A stretch of 64,000 bases of DNA from CAVWNR01 sp963756525. Lineage in GTDB: Bacteria; Actinomycetota; Actinomycetes; Mycobacteriales; Jatrophihabitantaceae. Location: contig CAVWNR010000009.1 of NCBI GenBank assembly GCA_963756525.1, positions 62,001 through 126,000 on the forward strand, given 5' to 3'. Below the pieces are notes generated by a model. That model did no database searches. It saw only the letters and a list, made by a program, of their open reading frames with translations, and was not told the DNA's origin. This document shows positions 32,573 to 41,064 of the stretch, in pieces. Both the position numbers and the translations under genes were made by a program. Within the stretch, counting starts at the first letter, position 1; every line of letters starts with the position of its first letter.

Positions 32573-33055
32573 GTGCTTCCCCGCGACTACGCCGCGCACA
32601 ACTGCTCGATCGCCCGGACACTGGAGATCCTCGGCGACCGGTGGACGATGCTGATCGTCCGCAACGCGCTGGGGATGGGGCAGACCCGCTTCGACGAGTT
32701 CCTAGACCAGCTGGGCCTGGCCCGCAACGTGCTGGCGGACCGGCTGGCCCGGCTCACCGACGAGGGCATCCTGGAGCGGCGCAAGTACCAGAACCGCCCG
32801 GCCCGCTACGAGTACCTGGTGACCGTGAAGGGCCGGGCGCTGTGGCCCGTGCTGGCCGCGCTGGTCGAGTGGGGTGACCGGTACTACGCCCCGAACGGCG
32901 CCCCCCGGGTACTGATCCACGCCGGCTGTGGCGGCGACCTGCGCCCCCAGCTCGTCTGTGCCGACTGTGACGCCGTCGTCGACAACGACCAGATCAGCAC
33001 CCGCCCCGGCCCCGGCGCCCGCCGCCCCACCGCGCCCGCCGTCGTCCCTTCGTGA
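32573..33055 (+). CDS. HxlR-family winged-helix transcriptional regulator
   Basis: This 160-residue protein has the HxlR core NCSIARTLEILGDRWTMLIVRNALGMGQTRFDEFLDQLGLARNVLADRLARLTDEGILERRKYQNRPARYEYLVTVKGRALWPVLAALVEWGDRY, beginning with the conserved Cys of the redox- or quinone-sensing group. The C-terminal extension carries CGGDL...CADCDAVV, a possible small metal knuckle. It is a cytosolic dimeric repressor. Its target is not adjacent; the next gene encodes a secreted protein. GTG start at 32573. Confidence 0.88.
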   Translation: MLPRDYAAHNCSIARTLEILGDRWTMLIVRNALGMGQTRFDEFLDQLGLARNVLADRLARLTDEGILERRKYQNRPARYEYLVTVKGRALWPVLAALVEWGDRYYAPNGAPRVLIHAGCGGDLRPQLVCADCDAVVDNDQISTRPGPGARRPTAPAVVPS

Positions 33056-33150
33056 TGGGCGGGCCATTTGGACAACGGTCGAACCGGCACCGGCTGCGCG
33101 CCGTGTAACCCATGGGGCGCGAGTCCCGCGCCCACGGCAGGAGGTGCGCG

Positions 33151-33675
33151 ATGGAACGGACCAAGCGGAGACTGGCGATTCTCGGCGGCGTGGCCGCGCT
33201 GGGGGTGCTCGCCGGGCAGGGCGTCGCGGCGGCATGGGGCACCCATCAGGGGACGGACCTGCGCTTCGGCACGATGGCGCCGGTCACCGGACCGTACGTC
33301 GGGACGGCCAACCCGATCCGCGGCGTGCCGGGCGGCGGGCTGCCCTGGATGCTCCGCTCGGCGCACGGCTCGCTGGCGCGCGACGGGCACCTGCACGTGA
33401 CGGTGCGCGGGCTGGTCCTCGCCGACAAGGCGCCCGTGCCGCCGGCGCTGCGTGGCACGAACCCGGTCCCGGACTTCCGGGCGATCGTCAGTTGCCAGAC
33501 GATCGGCGCCGGCGGGACGGCCACCGTCACGAACGTGAGCACCGCCCAGTTCCCGGCCGACACGCGCGGCGACTCGACGATCAACGCCCGGCTGGACGTC
33601 CCCGAACCGTGCGTCGCGCCGGTCGTGTTCGTCACCTCGCCCACCGGGGCCTGGTTCGCCGCCACCGGCGGGTGA
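33151..33675 (+). CDS. Secreted protein of unknown function, 174 aa
   Basis: The protein has a signal or anchor segment (RRLAILGGVAALGVLAGQGVAAAWG) and a mature part (GSLARDGHLHVTVRGLVL, FRAIVSCQTIGAGGTATVTNVSTAQFPADTRGDSTINARLDVPEPCVAPVVFVTSPTGAWFAATG) that looks like an immunoglobulin-like or CHRD-like beta sandwich with one disulfide (SCQ / EPCV). GGAGG sits 7 bases before the ATG at 33151, so the longer frame from 33112 is not used. It is tail-to-tail with the broken membrane gene after it. Confidence 0.65.
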   Translation: MERTKRRLAILGGVAALGVLAGQGVAAAWGTHQGTDLRFGTMAPVTGPYVGTANPIRGVPGGGLPWMLRSAHGSLARDGHLHVTVRGLVLADKAPVPPALRGTNPVPDFRAIVSCQTIGAGGTATVTNVSTAQFPADTRGDSTINARLDVPEPCVAPVVFVTSPTGAWFAATGG

Positions 33676-34256
33676 TCAGCGCAGCCCGGCGAGCAGCAAC
33701 CCCACGGCCAGGAGGACGACGGCCGCCGCGAGCGCCTTCAATGCCGCCTCGAGCGGGGCGAGCAACTCGGCGCGGTCGAGCGGCCGCCGCGTGCCGTCCG
33801 GCAGGACCTCGACCGCGCTGATCCCGGCCAGCCGGCGGCGGATCGTGCGGGCCGGGGTGCTCAGCCGGCGCCGCGCGTACGAGAGGCCGGTCGCGGCGAG
33901 CGCGGCGAGCGCGGCGCCCGCGGTGACCGGCCGCGCCAGCGGCGGAGCTTGCGCGAGAAACCCCACCGCCAACGGGAATCCGCCCAGGCCAGCGCGAACC
34001 CCAGGTCGGTGTGCAGCCGTCCCCCGAACAACTCCACGTTGTAGCCGAGGACGAGCACGACGCCGATCACGATGCACGGCACCAGCGCCGGCCCGGCCTG
34101 CTGGACGGCCAGCACGCCGATGACGACCGGCCGGCGACCCCGAGCGCGGCGACCGATCACAGCACCCGCGCCGGGATCACCGTTCCGAGGGGGGCGGCCG
34201 TGCTGTTCGTCCAACGCGTGCGCGGCCAACCCGGCGGCGAGGAACGTCGTCGTCAC
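33676..34256 (-). pseudogene. Multi-pass membrane protein, several frameshifts
   Basis: Minus-strand frames join into one protein: TTTFLAAGLAAHALDEQHGRP (from GTG 34256), then PLGTVIPARVL-SVAALGVAG in another frame, then VLAVQQAGPALVPCIVIGVVLVLGYNVELFGGRLHTDLGFALAW, then, after a shift near 33985, GGFPLAVGFLAQAPPLARPVTAGAALAALAATGLSYARRRLSTPAR. The pieces line up without gaps, so at least two or three indels interrupt an otherwise complete gene. AHALDE and YNVEL...HTD recall UbiA-like or vitamin K-pathway membrane proteins, but I do not assign it. Confidence 0.65.
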
Positions 34257-34816
34257 GCCACGTGCTCTGCGGCGAAGGCCCGGCATTTCCTGGCCGGCGT
34301 GAACCGGCCAAGATCACCGCCGGGACCCTGGGCAGCCGCGCGCGAGTCGACTAGCCTTCCAGACGGTGATCGTGAGGCGTCTGCGACCGCTTCACCGTGG
34401 TTGCCCTGTGCCACCCGGGCACGCCATTGACGCGCTTGGGCCGCCCGGGTGTCCAGCTTCGCGGCTATCCCCCAGTGGCCGTTGCTGGGCACGGCCCAGT
34501 ACTCGCTGGACAGCACCGTCCTCGGTAGAGAACACGGTCCTCGCCAAACAGCGTCCTTCCCGTCAGGATCATCCTGGACCGGGCGGCCTGCGACCGGTAA
34601 CCGCCAACAGTGTCCGCTTGCCGCCGGCTGCTAACGCGAGCAGACGGTGCGCGCGCCTGCCGGTGGCCCGTCTCAACGACGGCCGACCGGCAACGCCCAG
34701 CCACACTCCGGCGGGAGGAACCACTGCCACACGCCCCACCACCCCGCCGACCCGCCCGCTCACCGCTGTGATCGGACGCCGCCGGGAGTTACCTCAACGC
34801 GGCGTGAGCGGAAAGG
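34257..34816. other. 560-bp gap between two minus-strand genes
   Basis: No supported gene. Open frames on either strand are Arg/Pro/Thr-rich. The sequence may contain decayed coding DNA, but nothing that can be named. Confidence 0.35.
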
Positions 34817-35746
34817 TCAGCTGCACCGCCGGGAGTGCGTACTCGGAGCCGGCCCGGCCGGGGCCGTCTCGGCGGCGGCGGCATCGGCGGTGGTGCCGCT
34901 GAGCTGGATGACTGCGGCGCCGAGCAGGACGAGCAGCGCGACGAGCAGCGCCCCGCCGCCGGGGCCCCGGCGTATGTGTTCGTCGTAGACCGCGACGCCG
35001 ATGACGATGCTGCCGAGCGGGTCGAGGGTCGAGGTAGCGGGCAGGCTGGCGGTGATCGGCCCCGCTTGGAAGGCGAGCTGGTTGAGCAGCAGACCCGCGA
35101 CGCCGACAGCGAGCACGGCATAGAGCTGCCAGCTGGTCAGCAGCTGCAGCGGTGCCGCGCCGAGGTAGGTCAGGGCCTTCAGCAGCGCGGCGGTGGCCGC
35201 GTAGGTGATGCCGACGGCGACGCCGAGCAGAGCGGCGGTGCGGGCGCCCTGGCGTTGCCGCCGGCCCAGTTCGATGCACGCGGCGGCCAGCGCGCCGCCG
35301 ACGAGCCCGGCGATGACCGCGGGCAGTGTGTCGGCAGGCTCATGGCGTGCAGCAGTGCCCGCGGCGGCCAGCAGCAAGAACCCGGCCAGCGCGGCGGTCA
35401 GCAGCACGGCCCAGCCCAGCTGCGCGCGGGTCACCCGCTGGTGGCCGAGGCGGGCACGCAAGACCAGCGCGAACACCAGCCCGGTGAGCAGCAGCGGCTG
35501 CACCACGACCAGCGCGCCCAGATGCAGCGCGGCGATCTGCAGGCCCAGGCCGACCACGTCACAGCCGATGCCGACCAGCCACTGCGGATGCCCGACGGTG
35601 GCCCGGGCGAAGCGGGCCAGCTTCCCCGGCCGCAGGCTCTGCGCGTCCGGTGCCTGACCGGCGCTGAGGTGCTTCAGACTGCTGGACGCGGCGAACGCCA
35701 GCGCGGCCGCGAGGCTGAGCGCCACGACCACCCAGTCACGCACCAT
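34817..35746 (-). CDS. EamA/DMT-family transporter
   Basis: This 309-residue protein has ten predicted helices in two repeats. The first includes VVALSLAAALAFAASSSLKHLSA, WLVGIGCDVVGLGLQIAALHLGALVVVQPLLLTGLVFALVL and LGWAVLLTAALAGFLLLAA. The second includes LLGVAVGITYAATAALLKAL and GPITASLPATSTLDPLGSIVIGVAVYDEHIRRGPGG. This is the DMT superfamily (EamA-like, similar to the NIPA-type magnesium transporter branch). It exports or imports small molecules across the cytoplasmic membrane. ATG 35746 is preferred over 35812 because translation then starts just before helix 1. Confidence 0.82.
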   Translation of the reverse strand: MVRDWVVVALSLAAALAFAASSSLKHLSAGQAPDAQSLRPGKLARFARATVGHPQWLVGIGCDVVGLGLQIAALHLGALVVVQPLLLTGLVFALVLRARLGHQRVTRAQLGWAVLLTAALAGFLLLAAAGTAARHEPADTLPAVIAGLVGGALAAACIELGRRQRQGARTAALLGVAVGITYAATAALLKALTYLGAAPLQLLTSWQLYAVLAVGVAGLLLNQLAFQAGPITASLPATSTLDPLGSIVIGVAVYDEHIRRGPGGGALLVALLVLLGAAVIQLSGTTADAAAAETAPAGPAPSTHSRRCS

Positions 35747-36819
35747 GCACCGACCCCGTTCCCTGCACGCAGCCGGCGCCTGACTGCCACCAGCTGAACT
35801 TGCGCCGACCATACGACGGGGGTGCGGCGGCTCGTAGGGCCTCGCCGAGCGGATCGCGCTGGCGCACTTTGGGCTTGCGGCGTGGGCGGCAAACCGACAA
35901 GTCCTTTGCTGCGGCCCGGTCGGGGTCCGTCACGGCGGTGCCGCCGCTGCGCGTCAGGCGCCGTACCAGCGCGGCGCGCAGCCGACTCTGCAGCTACCGG
36001 CGAATGGCTGGTCACCACCGACAGGCAGACCCAGGCGGGCTCGGCGGCTTTCAAATCGTCAGTGCAGGAGGCGCACCGGCCTCTGCTTGGCCGCGCGAAC
36101 CAGCCCGGGATGCGGCCTTGGTGGCCGGTGCATAGCGTGCCGGGCCGCTGCCGTGTGCTGGGGGAAGAGCGCCGCGGTGAGCCAGCGTCGGGTGAGCGGC
36201 GCGCCGAGCCGGGCGGACAGCCAGTCGGAGGCCGCGGGGCTCGACGGCCCGCCAGACGGAGCAGCTGTGCCCACCGCGCGGGAGCGGCAGCAGATAGACC
36301 CGGGTTAGGTAACCAGCCGCCTGCGCCAGCCAGCTGGGGCCGCGTCGATGACCGGGGCGCGGTCCTGGCCGCTGGTAACCACCAGCAGCGAGACGTCCGG
36401 AGCAAGCAGGTTTGTCCAGCCGCGACAGCGGCTCGTTCGATCCGCGATCACGGGCGCTGTTGCCGACCGCGTGTCCGCTGGTGTGGTCCTGGTAGGGCCG
36501 CCGGCCACCGGCGTACCGACGACCTGGAGCGTTTAGTTCAGATCGCGCCCCCCGAGCGGGCCCGGCGCAGTGTGCACGGCGACGCGGCTCATCGCCACCA
36601 GCGGGCTGCTTCGTCTGATCGTGCTGGCCGACCGGGTCATCATGTCGCCGTCCGCCGACCGGCGCCGAGACAAGCTCGGTCCCGCAGACCGCCCAGATCC
36701 ATCGACTGGACAGGTCCATAGGGCGGGTGATTTTGCGCTCGGCGAGAGCGCGGTCACCGGGCTCCTATCGTGGCGGCAGACCGCGCCAAAGCTTCTGCGG
36801 CCCGCCTGGGGGCTGCCGG
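35747..36819. other. 1.07-kb region without a recognisable gene
   Basis: This is the longest empty stretch of the window. Minus-strand frames near 36305-36508 (WTNLLAPDVSLLVVTSGQDRAPVIDAAPAGWRRR) and 36059-36274 (LGAPLTRRWLTAALFPQH) look somewhat protein-like in different frames and could be pieces of one frameshifted gene, but no family is recognised. The rest is Arg/Pro/Ala-rich. Confidence 0.35.
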
Positions 36820-37218
36820 TCAGTCGTGTTCCGGAGGCGGCACGTCCGCCCGCGCGGCCTCGGCCTTCTGCGCGTCGGCCTTCGTCTGATGAACCGTGCC
36901 CTCGGCGTGATCGGGCGGAGCGTAGATCGTATAGAGCCGGGCCGCGTCGGCGCCGATGTTGGTGAAGTTGTGCCCGGTCCCGGCGGGTACTGCCACCGTG
37001 TCACCCGCGGTCACCGTTCGGGTCTCGCCGCCCACCTCGGCGCGCACCGAGCCGGTCACGAAGGTGAGGATCTGGTCGTTGTGCTCGTGCACCTCGGCGC
37101 CGATGTCTTCACCCGGACGAAGGGTCATTAGCACGATCTGGGTATGGCCGGCGGTGTGGATCACACGTCGAAACGCGTCATTACTGACCGCCTGCTCCGA
37201 GATCGATACAGCGAACAT
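36820..37218 (-). CDS. Cupin-domain protein
   Basis: This 132-residue single-domain cupin has motif 1 in EDIGAEVHEHNDQILTFVTGSVRAEVGG, with His-x-His and Glu-like ligands, and motif 2 in GDTVAVPAGTGHNFTNIGADAARLYTIYAPP. It is typical of small metal-binding cupins acting as isomerases, dioxygenases or sensors. The charged C-terminal tail (TKADAQKAEAARADVPPPEHD) is not part of the fold. The ATG at 37218 is used; the frame remains open upstream, but without cupin sequence. Confidence 0.82.
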   Translation of the reverse strand: MFAVSISEQAVSNDAFRRVIHTAGHTQIVLMTLRPGEDIGAEVHEHNDQILTFVTGSVRAEVGGETRTVTAGDTVAVPAGTGHNFTNIGADAARLYTIYAPPDHAEGTVHQTKADAQKAEAARADVPPPEHD

Positions 37219-37949
37219 GCCCCGATCATGGCCCGCGTGGGCCAATAACGGTAGACACCCACTCCAATCATCGGTCATATCCGGCGCTGGGTCGGCATCG
37301 GCGCCGTCACCCAGCGGTTTCGTCCATCGGCGCCGCGGCCGTAGACGATCTCCCAGACGCTGACGATGTTTACTCGCATCGGCATGAGCCGACACCTGAA
37401 ATCCGTCCGGACATATCGATGTCCGGACAGGCGCGGCGGATATGGAGGGGCTTCTGTCACTGAATGAGCCTGGCCTTCGACCTGGCGGGTCGGCGGTCGA
37501 TCCGCGCTGCCCCTCGCGGTGCGGCACGGGGTGGGTCAGCGGGCGAGGGTGGCGTTGTGCAGCACGAGCGTGTCGCGGAGCAGGGTGTGCCCGGGCGGGC
37601 TGTCGAGCTCGACGGTCACCGCGCCGGTCACGATCCGCGCGTGCGTGTCGACATCGGGCTCTGGTGAACAGCAAGTAGGCGTCTGGTCCTCGTCACGCCG
37701 GCACCGGGTGTCACGACCGGCACCGGTCGACGGGCCCTGCGGGCGAGGACTTCGCCGCGCATCGTCCGGACCAGGCCGGATAGCACCGTGCGGGGGGGAT
37801 GGCCGGGCGGCAGCACGTCGGCGCGGGCCTCGACGTGGATCTCGGTGAACCCGGCGTCGCGCAGCAGCCGAGCGCCCTGGCGTTCCGCGCCGAGCCGAGC
37901 CGACGCGGCGGCTCCCTACCACACTGACCACCGGCGCACTACCACCCGG
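37219..37949. other. 731-bp degraded region with a possible cupin fragment
   Basis: No intact gene. On the minus strand a piece ending at 37536 (DTHARIVTGAVTVELDSPPGHTLLRDTLVLHNATLAR) resembles the second half of a cupin barrel (VELD..., GD-x-V-x-NGT pattern) and may be the end of another cupin gene. Sequence around 37640-37940 is Arg-rich in all frames. Confidence 0.35.
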
Positions 37950-38312
37950 ACGGGATTCGTTGGCGCCCGCCAGGCGGGCGCAGTTCACTCAGAAGCAGGT
38001 CGGCCGCACCGGACCCGCGGCGGGCGGGGTCGACGAACAAGTCATCGAGAAAGCAGCCGGTGGTGGCCGAAACGGTCGTGCGAACGGGCGGTAGTGCGCC
38101 AAACCGACCAGCGCGCATTCCTGCGATTCGACCACGATGGCCCGCACTTCGTGAATCGGGTCGCGAAGCCAGGACCACACTCTTTGAGCCATCGCCTCGG
38201 ACTGCTGCACTCCGTAGTACTCGGCATAACCGCGATACAGCTCGCGCCATCGTGCGCAATCAGCATCTTGGACCGGGCGCACCAGCAGGCCTCGTCCGCG
38301 ATTACCAGCCAT
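37950..38312 (-). pseudogene. GNAT N-acetyltransferase, frameshifted and truncated
   Basis: From about ATG 38312 the frame reads LLVRPVQDADCARWRELYRGYAEYYGVQQSEAMAQRVWSWLRDPIHEVRAIVVESQECALVGLAHYRPFARP. After a shift near 38050-38080 another frame supplies GCFLDDLFVDPARRGSGAADLLLSEL, the acetyl-CoA-binding motif A. The remaining helix-strand (usually A..RGW..VRWIT..) is missing after about 37985, so the gene has both a frame change and a lost 3' end. Confidence 0.75.
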
Positions 38313-38705
38313 CCCACCGGCTGACACCGGACAGCCGCCGCTCGGTGCACGCTGCGACGGCCGCCATATGGCGTCTCCATCCCTCCCGCCGGCGGATCGG
38401 CCAATGGCACGATTGACGTCGCCGGACGCTGGCACCCTTCGACGCGGGACATCCAGGCGCGTGCGTCATCGGGCTCTGGTCGCTGTGGCCGGGCGGATCG
38501 GCCAGCACCGGCGGTTCGCCGGACCGGTCATCGTTCCGCGACCGGTCGGCACCGTGAGCCGCTGCAACGAGTCGGTGCTGAGCGCTCGGCAGTCGTCAGA
38601 TCGATCAGGAATCGAGAAGCGTCGGTCGGTGATCGGCTAATAGCGTGGCACCACCGGCGCAACAGCGGTCAGCGATGTGACCGCCTACCCCGTGAGGAGA
38701 CGATC
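38313..38705. other. 393-bp gap upstream of a VOC gene
   Basis: No supported gene. The last 60 bases hold the VOC gene's ribosome site (GTGAGGAGACGATC) and presumably its promoter. Plus-strand frame 38368-38640 is short and Arg/Ser-rich and is not considered coding. Confidence 0.35.
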
Positions 38706-39035
38706 ATGAGTCCCACGATCCGTAGCTTGGTGATCCCGGTGTCCGATCTGGATGCCGCCAAGGCCGTGTACAGCGCGCTGCTGGGCGCACCGCACACCGA
38801 CGAGTCCTGCTACGTCGGGTACAACATCAACGGCTTCGAGGTCGGTCTCAACCCAGCCGGCGAGGGCGGCGGACCGGTGGCCTTCGCCGATGTCGAGGAT
38901 CTGGACGCGGCCCGCGAGACGGTGCTCGCGGCTGGCGCCACCGAGCGCGACGCGCCGCGTCAGGTCGCACCAGGGGCGCGTATCTGCGTGCTCGCCGCCT
39001 CGGACGGCAATCCGATCGGCCTGCGCGGAAAGTAG
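38706..39035 (+). CDS. VOC family (glyoxalase-like) protein
   Basis: This 109-residue single-module glyoxalase-fold protein reads IRSLVIPVSDLDAAKAVYSALLGAPHTDESCYVGYNINGFEVGLNP and VAFADVEDLDAARETVLAAGATERDAPRQVAPGARICVLAASDGNPIGLRG. It probably acts as a dimer. Substrate unknown; many such proteins bind drugs or small aromatic compounds. Good ribosome site GAGGAG 7 bases before the ATG. It is followed 111 bp later by a PPOX-family gene on the same strand. Confidence 0.88.
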   Translation: MSPTIRSLVIPVSDLDAAKAVYSALLGAPHTDESCYVGYNINGFEVGLNPAGEGGGPVAFADVEDLDAARETVLAAGATERDAPRQVAPGARICVLAASDGNPIGLRGK

Positions 39036-39146
39036 CCGACAGGTGACAATGCCGCCGCCGTACCGCAGCAGGCGAGGTACGGCGGCTCGTTTGCCGACCC
39101 GGCTACCTCTGGACCATCGGATACAACGCCAAGGAGACCGAGCCCG

Positions 39147-39698
39147 ATGCGGAGTAACCGCCGAGAACAGCCTGTGGCCAGTGCCGGCGATCCGGCCCTC
39201 GCGGCCTGGCTGGACCGACTACAGGACGAGTCCTTCAGCCGGGCCGGCAGGGCGGTGCGCACGGCCTACCCGCCGCAACGGCGGATGACCGGGCCCGAAC
39301 TGGCCGGGTACCTGCGGCGCCGGACCTACGCGCTCGCGTCCTCCACCCGGCCCGACGGCCGCCCACATGCAGCGCCGACGCTGTTCTCCCTATACGCGGA
39401 GGCGTTCTGGCTGCCCACGCTCGGCAGCGCGGCCCGGCTCGGCAACATCCGGGCCCATCCGTGGCTCGCGCTGTCCATCCTCGAGGGTGAGCACGACACC
39501 CATGCCGCGGTGCTCACCGAGGGCACGGCCGAGGCCCTGCCGACCGTTCCGGACGAAGTCCGCCGCATCACCGAAGAGCGGAACCGCGGCGGCAGCCTGG
39601 ACTGGGCAACCGCCTGGCTGCGAATGACCCCGCAGCGGCTCTTCAGCTTCGCCGATATCGCCTGGCACGGCGTGACCGACCCTCATCAAGCATGCTGA
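39147..39698 (+). CDS. Pyridoxamine 5'-phosphate oxidase-family protein
   Basis: This 183-residue split-barrel flavin-binding protein reads MTGPELAGYLRRRTYALASSTRPDGRPHAAPTLFSLYAEAFWLPTLGSAARLGNIRAHPWLALSILEGEHDTHAAVLTEGTAEAL. The ALASSTRPDGRPHAAP strand pair and the NIRAHPWLALS strand are characteristic PPOX features. Probably FMN- or F420-binding. The N-terminal 45 residues form an added helical segment (DPALAAWLDRLQDESF). It is weakly related to the PPOX gene at 5777. Confidence 0.82.
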   Translation: MRSNRREQPVASAGDPALAAWLDRLQDESFSRAGRAVRTAYPPQRRMTGPELAGYLRRRTYALASSTRPDGRPHAAPTLFSLYAEAFWLPTLGSAARLGNIRAHPWLALSILEGEHDTHAAVLTEGTAEALPTVPDEVRRITEERNRGGSLDWATAWLRMTPQRLFSFADIAWHGVTDPHQAC

Positions 39699-40139
39699 TC
39701 GGGTCACGAACCACGTCGCCCACGGCTTGACCAGCTCACACCCGTGCCGCATCGTCAAACCCCTCGCCCGAATGAAGGATCGACTTCCGGGCACCCGGAC
39801 CGTCGCCGAGTGTCGACGCCGGCCGCAAGCGTCGAGGGACATGACCCGGCCGGTCTCCGTCTCCAACCGCCTGGGCCTGCACACGTATACGGGCGCCCGT
39901 CGTCATCCAGGCGTCCGCTATACCGCGATAGGGCTGATTCTCGCGCCCCGCTGACGGGCAGCAGAGCCGACCTGACTGAACATCCTCAGAGCGGCAAATA
40001 CGGACGTCCGCGGCATGCACGGATCTTGCTTGAGTCGGTTGATCCGATCCGACGCGGCGCCCGGTGGGTGATCACGGTGGGCCGGCGAGGGCAGCCGCCG
40101 GCCCGGGCGGTTCGAGGCGACGAATATCGTCCGGCCGCG
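39699..40139. other. 441-bp gap between convergent genes
   Basis: No gene or obvious hairpin of note is supported here. Both flanking genes (PPOX from the left, DUF2218 from the right) end at its borders, so it should hold only terminators or decayed sequence. Confidence 0.35.
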
Positions 40140-40484
40140 CTACCAGGAGACGGTCAGCTGGTCGCGTCGCCCGATGGTTTCGAGCCGTCGGGTCAGCAGA
40201 GTTTGGAGGCGTTGCAGCGCGTCGGCGGTGGGCGCCTCGGCGCGGATCGTCAACGCGTCGGCGCTCGCGTCGAGGGTGAGCCGGCCGTCTTCGAAGAGCA
40301 CCGATGCGTGCTGGTCGGTCCACTCGACGTGGCGGATGCCAGGCGGGCCGGCTTGGTGCGGGCCGGCCGGGTGCTGGCCGGCCGGGTGGTGGCCGCCGCT
40401 GCCGAGCCGGTCGAGGTGTTCGCAGAGTTGAACGAGGTAGCGTCCGGCGCGCTGGGTGGGCATGCGGGTCTGGGCGTTCGGCAT
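40140..40484 (-). CDS. DUF2218 domain-containing protein
   Basis: This 114-residue protein has the DUF2218 layout: PTQRAGRYLVQLCEHLDRLG, then IRHVEWTDQHASVLFEDGRLTLDASADALTIRAEAPTADALQRLQTLLTRRLETIGRRDQLTVSW. A His/Pro/Gly-rich insert (GGHHPAGQHPAGPHQAG) lies between and could bind metal; it replaces the short loop usual in the family. Members are often encoded beside siderophore or iron genes. Here it follows a methyltransferase and a permease on the same strand, so it is the last gene of a likely operon. Confidence 0.8.
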   Translation of the reverse strand: MPNAQTRMPTQRAGRYLVQLCEHLDRLGSGGHHPAGQHPAGPHQAGPPGIRHVEWTDQHASVLFEDGRLTLDASADALTIRAEAPTADALQRLQTLLTRRLETIGRRDQLTVSW

Positions 40485-40500
40485 GGGTGATCGCTCCTGG

Positions 40501-41034
40501 TCAAGACGGCGAGCCAGCCGCGTGCGCCGGCGGGATGGATGTTGGTGTCGAGCGTTGTGGGCTCGATGCCGTCATGCGCCAGCCGTCGCGGAAGCTGGTG
40601 AGCAGGTCGGCGCGGCTTACGCGGTGCGGGACGTCGGGCTGGCTGTCGGCGTAGCAGAGCAGGAGCAGGCGCCCGCCCACGCGGAGCACGGTGGCGGGTC
40701 CGGTCAGGTAGCCGGACCGGTCGGCGCCGGTGAGGGCGTGGAAGAGCTGGCAGTCGAGCGCCGTGTCGAACCGCGGTGCGGCGAGTTGGTCGAGGTGTCG
40801 GGCGTCGTGCCGCAGAAATGTCACCGGCAGGCGCAGGTGGGCGGCTTTGGTCCGCGCCTGGTTTAGTGCGGCGGCGTCGGTGTCGATGCCGACCACCTGC
40901 AGGCCGACGCGGGCGGCGAGCAGGGCGTGCTCGCCGGTGCCGCAGCCGACGTTGAGGACCCGGCCGTGCAGGGCGCCGCGCTCGGCGAGCGCGGCCATGG
41001 CAGCTTGTGGGCGACCGATCTCCCACGGCGGCAC
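40501..41034 (-). CDS. SAM-dependent methyltransferase, ends probably altered by frameshifts
   Basis: The open frame encodes a complete Rossmann core: VPPWEIGRPQAAMAALAERG, GRVLNVGCGTGEHALLAARVGLQVVGIDTDAAALNQA, FDTALDCQLFHALTG and VLRVGGRLLLLCYAD. Both ends look wrong. After SFRDGWRMT the in-frame tail is nonsense, while another frame reads GIEPTTLDTNIHPAGARGWLAVL, as expected; this implies one lost base near 40573. At the 5' end, ATG 41075 (MRRDRPGHGF) would join after a similar one-base change. The core may still be expressed. It lies just after the permease stop. Confidence 0.7.
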   Translation of the reverse strand: MPPWEIGRPQAAMAALAERGALHGRVLNVGCGTGEHALLAARVGLQVVGIDTDAAALNQARTKAAHLRLPVTFLRHDARHLDQLAAPRFDTALDCQLFHALTGADRSGYLTGPATVLRVGGRLLLLCYADSQPDVPHRVSRADLLTSFRDGWRMTASSPQRSTPTSIPPAHAAGSPS

Positions 41035-41064
41035 GCTGCCGCCGTGAAACCGTGGCCCGGGCGG

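Noticed and set aside
36051..36719. 222-residue minus-strand frame in the empty 1-kb region
   Set aside because: Arg/Gly/Pro-rich, no family resemblance, and competing frames look equally protein-like in short pieces; not annotated as a gene.
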